Source: Planctomicrobium piriforme (GTDB lineage Bacteria > Planctomycetota > Planctomycetia > Pirellulales > UBA1268). From it: 49,679 nt of DNA. Under the pieces are notes generated by a model, which saw only the letters and a program-made list of their open reading frames with translations, ran no database searches and was not told where the DNA came from. A program made the position numbers and the translations under genes. Within the stretch, counting starts at the first letter, position 1. Every line of letters begins with the position of its first letter. Positions 38,217 to 46,628 of this stretch are shown piece after piece. The stretch is from the NCBI GenBank assembly GCA_945861585.1, contig CAMAVC010000015.1, positions 1 to 49,679 of the forward strand, given 5' to 3'.

Positions 38217-39215
38217 ATGCGAGCCATGCGTCGCTCTGCTTCCGCCCCGCCGACGGGCTTCACGCTCGTCGAACTGCTCGTCGTGATCGCGATCATCGGC
38301 GTGCTCATCGGGCTCTTGCTCCCGGCCGTACAGGCTGCCCGCGAGGCGGCCCGCCGCAGTTCGTGCACGAACCATCTCAAGCAGGTGGGCCTGGCCGTCG
38401 CCAACCACGAGGGAGTCAAGAAGGTATTTCCCAAGGGTCGCGACACCCGCAGCCCGGGCGGCGTTCCCGAGGGCGATCCCCCGCGGCTCCGCGAAGCCTA
38501 TTCGTGGGCCTTCCGGCTGCTGCCCTTCATGGAGCAGCAGTCAATCTTCGACGCCTACGTGCCAAACGCGACGGTGTACGACGCCGCCAACTCCCGGGCG
38601 ATGCGCACGCCGGTGGCCGGCTACTACTGCCCCAGCCGTCGAGCTCCGGCAAGCGACCGCAACTTCGACGACAACAACGGCGTTCCACCGAGTGGCGGCA
38701 CCGGCGTCGCCGCCGGGGGCGACTACGCTGCGAATGCGGGCGCCTACTACACCTATTCGTCCACCGACACCTACGATGGCGACGAATCGGCCGACCCGCG
38801 GAACGTCGCGCTCTATGCCGGGCCGATCCATACCTTTTCGCGGATCAAGGCCGCGCAGGTCACCGACGGCCTGAGCAAGACGTTCGCCATCGGCGAACGA
38901 CATATCCCGCCGCCGCAGGCCTCGTGGGCTGCGGACATGGTCCATTACAACCAAGGCGACACGGCCTTCTTCGCCGCCGACACGCCGACCACGCAGTTTC
39001 GCGACACGCTCCGGGGGCTGGCATCGTTTCCCGACGACACGAGTAGCCGTAAATTCGGCAGCCGCCATCCGGGGATTACCAACTTCGTGTTTCTCGACGG
39101 CCACGTCGAAGCGATCTCCAACGAGACCGACTCCGACGTCCTACGTTGGTACTGCACGATCGCCGACGGCAACGATCCCACCGCACCCGCCGACGACAGC
39201 GCTGGTGGCACATGA
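38217..39215 (+). CDS. DUF1559 protein with type IV pilin-like N-terminus
   Basis: 332 residues. The N-terminus has the prepilin motif GFTLVELLVVIAIIGVLIGL, with cleavage expected after the Gly and a Glu at mature position 5. It is followed by AREAARRSSCTNHLKQVGLA, as in the H-X9-DG/DUF1559 family that is massively expanded in Planctomycetes. The C-terminal end has SRHPGITNFVFLDGHVEAIS, the DG-containing signature. Such proteins are presumed to be pseudopilins handled by a prepilin peptidase and type II secretion-like machinery; their function is not known. The stop overlaps the next gene as ATGA. Confidence 0.95.
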   Translation: MRAMRRSASAPPTGFTLVELLVVIAIIGVLIGLLLPAVQAAREAARRSSCTNHLKQVGLAVANHEGVKKVFPKGRDTRSPGGVPEGDPPRLREAYSWAFRLLPFMEQQSIFDAYVPNATVYDAANSRAMRTPVAGYYCPSRRAPASDRNFDDNNGVPPSGGTGVAAGGDYAANAGAYYTYSSTDTYDGDESADPRNVALYAGPIHTFSRIKAAQVTDGLSKTFAIGERHIPPPQASWAADMVHYNQGDTAFFAADTPTTQFRDTLRGLASFPDDTSSRKFGSRHPGITNFVFLDGHVEAISNETDSDVLRWYCTIADGNDPTAPADDSAGGT

Positions 39216-39820
39216 CACGCACAGCCCGCCCCCATGCACGCCCGGCCGCACCTGCCAAGCAACCCGGCGGCAATCGCACTGCCATCGTGGCAACCGTGCT
39301 CGGGCTCGCCACCGCCTGTCTGCTCGGCTGGCTCTGGCTGTCGCGCGGCGACGATCTGGTCGACAAGACGCTCGCGATGGAGCGCGCGCTGCTGGCCGGC
39401 GACGCTTCCGGACGGGCCGGCAAGCGGGCCGTCGACGAGATCATTCGCAACGTCGATCGGATGGACCCCGCCGAATTGAAGCAGGTGCAGCAGACACTCG
39501 AAGCGGAGTGGCAGCGCGCCCGGGCAGCCGACATCGAGGCCTACTTCGCCGCCAAGCCAGACGAACGACGGTCGATCCTCGACCGCAGCATCGACCGCAC
39601 GCTCACCTACAAGGAACTGCGGTTTGCGGTGAACCCCAAGGCGTCGAGCAAGGACGGCCGCCGGCCACGCAAGCCCAAAACAACGCCTCCCGCGTCCCAG
39701 GCGGGCGGCGGCGCGACGGCGGCGGAGAAGGCCGCCCAGCGGCAACTGCTCGAACGCTATTATGACGCCCTCCGGCAGCGGGCCCGCGAACGCCGGATCG
39801 AACTGCCGGCCTGGCAGTAG
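39212..39820 (+). CDS. Small single-pass membrane protein of unknown function
   Basis: 202 residues. A basic proline-rich N-terminus is followed by one membrane helix (TAIVATVLGLATACLLGWLW, residues ~23-42). A largely helical charged domain follows (DEIIRNVDRMDPAELKQVQQ, DIEAYFAAKPDERRSILDRS) and a Lys/Arg/Pro-rich linker before a C-terminal helix. It starts on the ATGA overlapping the DUF1559 stop, so the two are probably translated together; planctomycete DUF1559 genes are often followed by small unique proteins. No enzyme motif is seen. Confidence 0.8.
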   Translation: MTRTARPHARPAAPAKQPGGNRTAIVATVLGLATACLLGWLWLSRGDDLVDKTLAMERALLAGDASGRAGKRAVDEIIRNVDRMDPAELKQVQQTLEAEWQRARAADIEAYFAAKPDERRSILDRSIDRTLTYKELRFAVNPKASSKDGRRPRKPKTTPPASQAGGGATAAEKAAQRQLLERYYDALRQRARERRIELPAWQ

Positions 39821-39862
39821 TCGCACCGTGCGACCGCCGGCAGTCGTCATCAGGAGCCATAC

Positions 39863-41818
39863 GTGAGCCATTCGTCCCATGATCACCGCCACTATGCGTG
39901 GCCGCTGATCATGTGCCTGTGCGGCGTCGACTACTTCAGCACCCTCGGCTACCAGCCGTCGATCGCCTTCGAGGGGGCGGGCACGCTCGCTCCGCTGGCC
40001 ACGCTCGTGCTCGTGCTCGTGACGCTCTTCGGGGCGCTGCCGATCTACCGGCACGTGGCCGGCGAGACACCCGACGGCGTGGGCTCGATCGGGATGATCG
40101 AGCGGATGTTTCGCGGCTGGGGGGCGAAGCTCGTGGTGCTCGTGCTGATCGGCTTCGCGGCCACCGACTTCGTGATCACGAAGACCCTCTCGGCTGCCGA
40201 CGCGGCAGCCCATCTCATCAGCAACCCTCTCTACGCCGGTCACGTGCCTGCGTGGATGCAGGGCCAGATGGCGGTCACGATGTTTCTGCTGGTGATGCTC
40301 GGCGCGATGTTCCTGAAGGGCTACGGCGAGGTCGTCGGCCTGGCGACCGTGCTCGTGATCGCCTTCCTCGGGCTCTCGTTCGTGGTCGTCGTCGCCGGGC
40401 TCGTGTATCTCGTCGGCCACCCGACGCTCCTGCCGCATTGGGTCGGCGAGATCACATCGGGCCGCTACCACCTCGAGCACGCCCCGCTCTCGGGCAGCGG
40501 GCCGCTGGTGGCGATAGGGATCGCGCTGCTCGTGTTCCCGAAGCTCGCTCTCGGGCTCTCGGGCTTCGAGACAGGCGTGCTGCACATTCACCTGGTGAAG
40601 GGCACCGACGCCGACCCGAGCGACGCGGCGGCCCGGATCGCCAACACGCGAAAGCTCCTGCTCGTGGCGGCGCTGATCATGTCGTTCTTCCTCATCGGCT
40701 CGTCGCTCGTGACCGGCACCAACACGCTCATCCCGGCGGAGGAGCTGCGGCTCGAGCCGGTGAAGGGCAAGGCGATGGACCGGGCGCTCGCCTACCTCGC
40801 CCACGGCGAGAGCCCGCATCCGATCTGCCCACTCTTCGGCCGCGTGTTCGGCACCGTCTACGACGTGAGCACGATCCTGATCCTGTGGTTTGCCGGGGCC
40901 TCGGCGATGGGTGGGCTGCTCAACATGGTGCCCCGGTATCTGCCCCGCTACGGCATGGCGCCGGAATGGGCGGGGGCGTATCGGCCGCTCGTGATCGCCT
41001 TCACGGTGATCAACCTGCTCGTCACGCTCGCCTTTCGGGCCGACGTTTCGGCCCAGGGCGGCGCCTATGCCACCGGCGTGCTCGTGCTCATGACGAGCGC
41101 CTGCATCGCGTCGTTCGTGCACGAGCTGCGCCGCACGCCCCAACCGCACCACGGGCTCGCCCTTCAGGCCCAGCGTGTCGGATTCGGCCTGATCACGCTC
41201 GTCTTCGTGTACACCACGATCGCCAACATCATGGAGCGGCCCGACGGCATCATCATCGCCTCGATCTTCATCGGCTGCGTGATGGCGATCTCGTTCACGT
41301 CGCGGTTCTGGCGAAGTGATGAACTACGGCTCAAGGAGTTTCGCTTCGCCAACGATGCCGACCGCATGCTCTGGACCGACATCCTGCTCGAGGGGGCTTT
41401 CCGCGTGCTCGTGCCCCATCGGCCCGGCAGCCGGTCGCTCGCCGACAAGGAGGCGGAGATTCGGCGCAAACACCGGATTCCGGAGACGGTGCCGCTGGTC
41501 TTCCTCGAGGTCCATTACGGAGACGTGAGCGAATTCCAGAACGCCCCGATCGTCTCGGCCCGCCAGGAGGGCACACGGTTCGTGATCGTGACCAAAGACG
41601 TCGTGTCGGTCTCCCACACGATCGCCCAGGTGGCGATGGAGATGACGAAGGGCGGCGCGCCGCTCGACATCATCTTCGGGTGGAGCAAGGGGGGCAGCCT
41701 CAAGCTCGCGCTCGACTATGTCCTGTTCGGGCAGGGCGATATTCCCAACCGGGTGGTCGATCTGCTCGACAAGGCGATTCCTGATCCCGACAATCGGCCG
41801 ACGGTGATCGTGGGCTGA
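39863..41818 (+). CDS. APC-superfamily permease with a long C-terminal soluble domain
   Basis: 651 residues from a GTG at 39863 with AGGAG seven bases upstream. About twelve hydrophobic helices fill residues 10-490. The opening LIMCLCGVDYFSTLGYQPSIAFEGAG is typical of a subgroup of APC amino-acid permeases that also resembles Kup potassium transporters (quoted in part: GVDYFSTLGYQPS). The last ~150 residues are soluble (RIPETVPLVFLEVHYGDVSE, ISVSHTIAQVAMEMTKGGAP-like). Whether the substrate is an amino acid or a cation cannot be told from sequence alone. No partner gene is obvious; frr follows after 77 bases. Confidence 0.85.
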   Translation: MSHSSHDHRHYAWPLIMCLCGVDYFSTLGYQPSIAFEGAGTLAPLATLVLVLVTLFGALPIYRHVAGETPDGVGSIGMIERMFRGWGAKLVVLVLIGFAATDFVITKTLSAADAAAHLISNPLYAGHVPAWMQGQMAVTMFLLVMLGAMFLKGYGEVVGLATVLVIAFLGLSFVVVVAGLVYLVGHPTLLPHWVGEITSGRYHLEHAPLSGSGPLVAIGIALLVFPKLALGLSGFETGVLHIHLVKGTDADPSDAAARIANTRKLLLVAALIMSFFLIGSSLVTGTNTLIPAEELRLEPVKGKAMDRALAYLAHGESPHPICPLFGRVFGTVYDVSTILILWFAGASAMGGLLNMVPRYLPRYGMAPEWAGAYRPLVIAFTVINLLVTLAFRADVSAQGGAYATGVLVLMTSACIASFVHELRRTPQPHHGLALQAQRVGFGLITLVFVYTTIANIMERPDGIIIASIFIGCVMAISFTSRFWRSDELRLKEFRFANDADRMLWTDILLEGAFRVLVPHRPGSRSLADKEAEIRRKHRIPETVPLVFLEVHYGDVSEFQNAPIVSARQEGTRFVIVTKDVVSVSHTIAQVAMEMTKGGAPLDIIFGWSKGGSLKLALDYVLFGQGDIPNRVVDLLDKAIPDPDNRPTVIVG

Positions 41819-41895
41819 ACACGCCCCGCTTGCCGGTGGCGCACCGCTCCTGCCAGAATTGATTGCCTCACCCAGCAGCCATCCGGAGATTCACG

Positions 41896-42456
41896 ATGCC
41901 CGCCGACGATATCCTGCTCGATGCCGAGGAACGGATGGAAAAGGCGGCCGACGTGTTCCGCCACGCGCTGACGGGCATCCGCACCGGCCGCGCGAATCCC
42001 GGTCTCGTCGACTCGCTCAAAGTCGAGGTCTATGGCTCGCCCACCCCCATCAAGGCGCTGGCGAGCGTCGGCGCTCCGGAGCCGAACCAGATCGTGGTCC
42101 GCCCGTTTGATCCGGGCACGATCAAGGACATCGAAAAGGCGATCCAGGCCGCCGACCTGGGCTTGAACCCGCAGAGCGACGGCCGGCTGATCCGGATCAC
42201 GATCCCCGCGCTCTCCACCGACGTCCGCAAGAAGATGACGGCCCGGATCAAGGAGCTGGCCGAGGAAGCCCGCGTGGCGATCCGCAACGTGCGCCGCGAC
42301 GGCAACAAAGCAGCCGACACCGAACAGGAAGCGGGCACGCTCACCGAAGACGAGCGCGACCTGACGCACGAGAAGGTGCAGGATCTCACCAAGAAGTACG
42401 AGGCCAAGGTGGGCGACCTCGCCAAGGCGAAGGAAGCCGAGGTCATGGAGCAGTAG
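41896..42456 (+). CDS. frr: Ribosome recycling factor
   Basis: 186 residues from the ATG at 41896, with GGAGA about six bases upstream. With EF-G it splits post-termination ribosomes. Family features are MEKAADVFRHALTGIRTGRA, VEVYGSPTPIKALASV, IVVRPFDPGTIKDIEKAI, ADLGLNPQSDGRLIRI, and LPALS-like IPALSTDVRK. The C-terminus has the helical VAIRNVRRDGNKAADTEQ and LTKKYEAKVGDL. Only one base separates its stop from the ABC ATPase start, an unusual neighbour for frr. Confidence 0.97.
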   Translation: MPADDILLDAEERMEKAADVFRHALTGIRTGRANPGLVDSLKVEVYGSPTPIKALASVGAPEPNQIVVRPFDPGTIKDIEKAIQAADLGLNPQSDGRLIRITIPALSTDVRKKMTARIKELAEEARVAIRNVRRDGNKAADTEQEAGTLTEDERDLTHEKVQDLTKKYEAKVGDLAKAKEAEVMEQ

Positions 42457-42457
42457 C

Positions 42458-43240
42458 GTGCCGCCAGAGCCTGTGATCGACGTGGCCGGGCTGGTGAAGC
42501 ACTACCACGCCAGCGACGGCACCGTGGTCCGGGCGGTGAACGGCGTGTCGTTCACGGTCGAGGCGGGCGAGATGGTCGGGCTGCTCGGAGCCAACGGGGC
42601 CGGCAAGACCACGACGCTCCGGATGCTCGCCACGCTGCTCAAGCCGACCTCCGGCACGGCCCGGGTCGCAGGCTGCGACATTCGCGACGACCCGGTCGGC
42701 GTGCGCCGCCGACTGGGCTACGTGTCGGCGACCACCGGCGTGGCCGACCGGCTCTCGGCCCGCGAGATCTTCGCGTCGTTCGGCCGCCTGCACGGCCTGC
42801 CCGACGAGACGCTGCCGGATCGCGTCGCCACGCTGCTCGAACAGCTCGATCTCACCGGCTGCGCTGATCGTCCTGCCGGCCGGCTCTCATCCGGACAGCG
42901 GCAGCGCGTTTCGCTCGGCAGGGCCCTGGTCCACGACCCGCCGGCGCTCGTGCTCGACGAGCCGACGAACGCGCTCGACGTGATCGGGGCCCGCGACCTG
43001 CTCGATCTGCTCGCGCGGCTCCGGGCGGAAGGGCATGCGATTCTGCTGTCCACCCACCGCCTGCACGAGATTGAAAATCGCTGTGACCGGTTCGTGATCA
43101 TCCACGATGGCAGCGTCGTGGCGACAGGCACCCGAGAGAGCCTCGTCGCCGACTGGATCCCCGGCCGCGACGGAGAACTCGAAGAGGTGTTTTTTGCCGC
43201 CATCCGCACCGGTGCGGCCCATTCGGAACTCCAGCCATGA
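42458..43240 (+). CDS. ABC transporter ATP-binding protein, NatA-like
   Basis: 260 residues from a GTG at 42458. All nucleotide-binding motifs are intact: Walker A GANGAGKTT, Q-loop region YVSATTGV, signature LSSGQRQRVSLGRAL, Walker B ALVLDEPTNALD and H-loop LLSTHR. The subtype and the partner gene resemble the NatAB sodium exporters of Gram-positive bacteria, which eject sodium or other cations or drugs; the substrate here is inferred only. Its stop overlaps the permease start by four bases (ATGA). Confidence 0.93.
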   Translation: MPPEPVIDVAGLVKHYHASDGTVVRAVNGVSFTVEAGEMVGLLGANGAGKTTTLRMLATLLKPTSGTARVAGCDIRDDPVGVRRRLGYVSATTGVADRLSAREIFASFGRLHGLPDETLPDRVATLLEQLDLTGCADRPAGRLSSGQRQRVSLGRALVHDPPALVLDEPTNALDVIGARDLLDLLARLRAEGHAILLSTHRLHEIENRCDRFVIIHDGSVVATGTRESLVADWIPGRDGELEEVFFAAIRTGAAHSELQP

Positions 43241-45429
43241 CCCCCCGCGGCCAGCCGTCGTCCCTGGTGGCAGCGCTCGCGATCGCGCGCCGCGATCTGC
43301 TCGAATTCGTCCGCGACCGGCGGACGCTCGTGATCACGCTGCTGCTCCCGATGGCGACCTACCCGATCCTCGCCCTGGCGACGGCGCTCGGCCTCCGCAC
43401 GGCCACGCAGGAGATCGACGCCCGCACGGCGCCCGCCCCCATCCGCGTGGGCCTGTCGGGGCCGGATGCCGCCCTGTTCGCGGCCCTGGTGCAGCGCACG
43501 CTCGAGACGACGCCCCGGAATGAACGAACCGGCTGGCCCGCCGACGTGGCCCTCGCCGACGTCTCGAAAGCCGACGCCGAGTCGCTCCTCGATCGTGGTG
43601 CCATCGACCTGTGGATCGTCACGCAGCCGGGCCTGCTGGCGGCGCTCCAGGCGCAACAGACCGTGCCTATCCGGGCGCGGGTCTCCGCCAGACAGCCCGC
43701 GAACGTCACCCTCCGCGAACAGTTCTTGGCATTCATGCGCACGCTCGGCCGCGACGTGACCCGCGGCCGGGTGACGGCAGCGGGCCTGCCAACCACGCTG
43801 CTCGAACCGCTCGATGTGGCCTTCGAAGGAGACCCGGCCGGCGGGCCGCCCCCCATGGAGCACAACGTCGTTTCCACGCTTGCCGGCGGCATGCTCGTGC
43901 TCCTCACCGTGCTCACCCTGACGGGCGCGTTTTATCCGGCCATCGACGCCATCGCCGGCGAGAAGGAACGGGGGACGATCGAGACGCTCCTCATCGCCCC
44001 CTGCCGGATCAGTGACATCGTGCTTGGGAAGTTTCTGGGTGTGCTTGCGATCACCCTCGCGACCCTCGTGGCCAACGTCATGTCGATCGCCGCGACGGCG
44101 GCCGTGGCGGTCCGCTACCTGCCGCAGGGAGTGGTGGCAGCCCTCCCCGAGGGAGCCCTCGCTCAGGCGTCGATCGCCACGATCGTCGCCTTCTGCGGCA
44201 TGGCAGCCGTCGCGGCCGCCACCTGCCTGGCCGTCACGACCGCCTCGAAGAGCGGCAAGGAAGCCCAAAACACGCTCACTCCGGTGATCCTGCTCGTGAG
44301 CGCCGTCGCCGGCAGCGCGCTCCTGCCCGGCGTGCGCACCGGCCCGCTCTTCGCGGCCATTCCCTTCGCCGGACAGGTGGTCGTGGCCCGCTCCGCGCTG
44401 GGCACCGGCGCGGAGGAGCCGAGCGGTGGCCTGGTGCTCGCGCTGGCGGTCGCCGTGTCGCTCCTCTCCTCGCTCGCGGTCACGTGGCTGCTTCTGCAGC
44501 TCACGGCCCTGACGCTCGCCGATGAAGACGTTTTGTTTCGTGGCCCCGACGTCGCCGGCACGCCGCTGCATCGCCCCGCACGTCGGCGCCGGCCGAACGC
44601 GGTGCAGGCCCTTCTGCCGCTCGTCGCCGGCTTCGCCGGCCTGTGGTATTCACAGGGGCTCGTCCCGAACGACCTGCGCTGGGCGATCCCGGTGCAGCAG
44701 GTGCTCGCCGTGCTCGTGCCGCTGGCACTCGTCGGCTGGTGGCAGCGGGTCGACCTGCGGGAAACGTTTTCCTGGCGCTGGCCGGCGGTCGGCGGCGCTG
44801 ACCGTGCGGCGCGATCCGCCAGCGTGATGCTGGGGGCGGTCCTGCTCGGCGGCGGGCTGTTTCTCCTCGGGGCGGCGGCGCTCCTCGCCTGGCAGGGCGG
44901 GACGACCTCCGCCGAGGCCCGGCAGTTGTCATCTCGGCTTGTGGCGCTCATCCAGGACCAGCCCCGCTGGCTCGCCTGGGCGCTCATCGCCCTCGTGCCG
45001 GCGGTGTGCGAAGAGCTTCTCTTTCGCGGCTGGGTCTTGGCGGGATTTGTCGGCCACGCCCGCACCCGGCAGCGGCTCTGGACGGCCATCGTCGTACAGG
45101 CGGCGGCGTTCGCGCTCTTTCACCTTCTCCCCGAACGCATGCCGCAGACGTTCTTGCTCGGGCTCGTGCTCGGGGTGCTCGTGGCCCTCACGGGCAGCCT
45201 CTGGCCGGCCATCGCCTGCCATCTCGCGCACAACAGCATGCCCATCGTGATCCTGGCGTTCGCCGGCGACATGCCCGACCTGGCAGAGGCCATCGAGACG
45301 GGCGCATCATCGGCCGCCATGCTGCCGCAGTCGATCATCGTCGCCGCAGCAGCGGCCGTCGCGATCGGGAGCGGGCTCGTCGCGATCGGCGTTCGACCCT
45401 GGAACCGCCTGATGGAGCACCCACGATGA
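43237..45429 (+). CDS. ABC-2 permease (NatB-like) fused to a CPBP intramembrane protease domain
   Basis: 730 residues. The N-terminal ~410 residues form an ABC-2 permease: TM1 (TLVITLLLPMATYPILALAT), a periplasmic domain, and a block of helices opened by the family motif AGEKERGTIETLLIAP. After a linker, residues ~470-720 are a CPBP (Rce1/Abi) domain with CEELLFRGW near 590, FALFHLLPERMP near 625 and CHLAHNSM further on, so the catalytic Glu pair and His residues are kept. This fusion occurs elsewhere in Planctomycetes and some other phyla. It overlaps both neighbours by four bases, so the cluster is translationally coupled. Confidence 0.92.
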   Translation: MTPRGQPSSLVAALAIARRDLLEFVRDRRTLVITLLLPMATYPILALATALGLRTATQEIDARTAPAPIRVGLSGPDAALFAALVQRTLETTPRNERTGWPADVALADVSKADAESLLDRGAIDLWIVTQPGLLAALQAQQTVPIRARVSARQPANVTLREQFLAFMRTLGRDVTRGRVTAAGLPTTLLEPLDVAFEGDPAGGPPPMEHNVVSTLAGGMLVLLTVLTLTGAFYPAIDAIAGEKERGTIETLLIAPCRISDIVLGKFLGVLAITLATLVANVMSIAATAAVAVRYLPQGVVAALPEGALAQASIATIVAFCGMAAVAAATCLAVTTASKSGKEAQNTLTPVILLVSAVAGSALLPGVRTGPLFAAIPFAGQVVVARSALGTGAEEPSGGLVLALAVAVSLLSSLAVTWLLLQLTALTLADEDVLFRGPDVAGTPLHRPARRRRPNAVQALLPLVAGFAGLWYSQGLVPNDLRWAIPVQQVLAVLVPLALVGWWQRVDLRETFSWRWPAVGGADRAARSASVMLGAVLLGGGLFLLGAAALLAWQGGTTSAEARQLSSRLVALIQDQPRWLAWALIALVPAVCEELLFRGWVLAGFVGHARTRQRLWTAIVVQAAAFALFHLLPERMPQTFLLGLVLGVLVALTGSLWPAIACHLAHNSMPIVILAFAGDMPDLAEAIETGASSAAMLPQSIIVAAAAAVAIGSGLVAIGVRPWNRLMEHPR

Positions 45430-46523
45430 CACGACACACGCCCGGACCCACGATCGCCCTGATACTCGTGGCCGTTGCCTGCCATCTCCCCGCGGCCGAG
45501 CTGGCCGCCACTCCGGAGGCTCCGAAGCGGCTGAGGGTGGCGGTCACGCCGCTGGCCGCGGCGGTCGAGTGGACCGGCGCCCAGCCCACCGGCATGATGA
45601 TCGACGTCTGGGAGGATCTTGCCCGCCGGCTCGGCGTGGCGACCGATTTCGTGCGCGAAGGCACGTTCACCCAGCTGATGGAGTGCCTGCCTGCAGGCCG
45701 TGCCGACGTGGCCCTCGGGCCGATGGCGATCACCGAAGAGCGCGAGAAAGTGCTCGATCTCACGCACTCGATCTTCCATTCCGGGATGCGGATCGCAGTG
45801 CGACAGCGCGAGAGCACGGGCTTCCTGTCGGCGCTTGAGTCGCTGCTGTCGTGGAAATTGCTCGAACTCCTGGGGGTCGGACTCGGGCTGGCCCTGCTGT
45901 CGGGGCATCTGCTCTGGTGGTTCGAGCGCCGCCACAACGAGCAGTCGTTTCCGCCCAGCTATCCGCGGGGTGTCTGGGAGGCCACGTGGTGGGTCGCCTC
46001 GACGATCGTCACCGGTGGCTGCGACGACAAGCACGTCGACACCGCGCTCGGTCGCGCGATCGCCTTCGGGTGGATGATCGGCGGCATCGTGCTCGTCGCC
46101 GCCTTCACGAGCGCGCTCACCGCCACGATGACGGCAGAGCGGGTCACCGGTGCGATCCACGGCCCGCGCGACCTCGCCGGCCGCACGGTCGGCTGTCAGG
46201 CTGGAGGCGTGACCGTGCCCCTGGTCCGGCAACGGGGCGGGATCGCCCAGGAGTTCCAGACCATCCACGAGGCGCTCGACGCCCTCCAGTTCGGCATGGT
46301 GGAGGCCGTCGTGGCCGATAACCAACAACTCATGTTCCTGACCTCGCAGGCCAACCGGCACGACATCCGCCTGGTCGGGCCGATTTTCGAGTCGTTCGAC
46401 TACGGCATCGCCCTGACGGCCGGCAGCCCGTTGCGAGAAGACCTCAACACCGCGATTCTGCGGATGCGCGAAGACGACACGCTCGACCGGATCAAGGATG
46501 CATGGCTCGGCAAGCACGATTAG
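45426..46523 (+). CDS. Prokaryotic ionotropic glutamate-receptor-like channel (amino-acid-binding domain with inserted pore)
   Basis: 365 residues with a signal peptide (IALILVAVACHLPAAELA). The periplasmic binding protein type 3 domain is split: lobe S1 (LRVAVTPLAAAVEW, then AITEEREKVLDLT with ligand-binding-type R106) and lobe S2 (GCQAGGVTVPLVRQ, VVADNQQLMFL with D298). Between them is a channel cassette: M1 (~144-170, LLELLGVGLGLALLSGHLLW), pore loop (~187-205, WWVASTIVTGGCDD) and M2 (~211-236, GGIVLVAAFTSALTATMT). This is the layout of GluR0-type receptors, without a third helix. The filter VTGGCD differs from the potassium-type TVGYGD. It overlaps the ABC permease gene as ATGA. Confidence 0.87.
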   Translation: MTRHTPGPTIALILVAVACHLPAAELAATPEAPKRLRVAVTPLAAAVEWTGAQPTGMMIDVWEDLARRLGVATDFVREGTFTQLMECLPAGRADVALGPMAITEEREKVLDLTHSIFHSGMRIAVRQRESTGFLSALESLLSWKLLELLGVGLGLALLSGHLLWWFERRHNEQSFPPSYPRGVWEATWWVASTIVTGGCDDKHVDTALGRAIAFGWMIGGIVLVAAFTSALTATMTAERVTGAIHGPRDLAGRTVGCQAGGVTVPLVRQRGGIAQEFQTIHEALDALQFGMVEAVVADNQQLMFLTSQANRHDIRLVGPIFESFDYGIALTAGSPLREDLNTAILRMREDDTLDRIKDAWLGKHD

Positions 46524-46628
46524 CCGCTCGTTGACGGCGCCCGGCCCCGAACGTAGATTCTGGCGAGTTTTCCGATGAAAAGCCGCCCGTTGTCCGCCCC
46601 CCCTTCTGGAAAGGTTTCTCCACAGCCT

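Noticed and set aside
38945..41152. 735-codon minus-strand open frame opposite the DUF1559-to-permease region
   Set aside because: It crosses three plus-strand genes and reads as His/Glu/Arg-rich low-complexity sequence.
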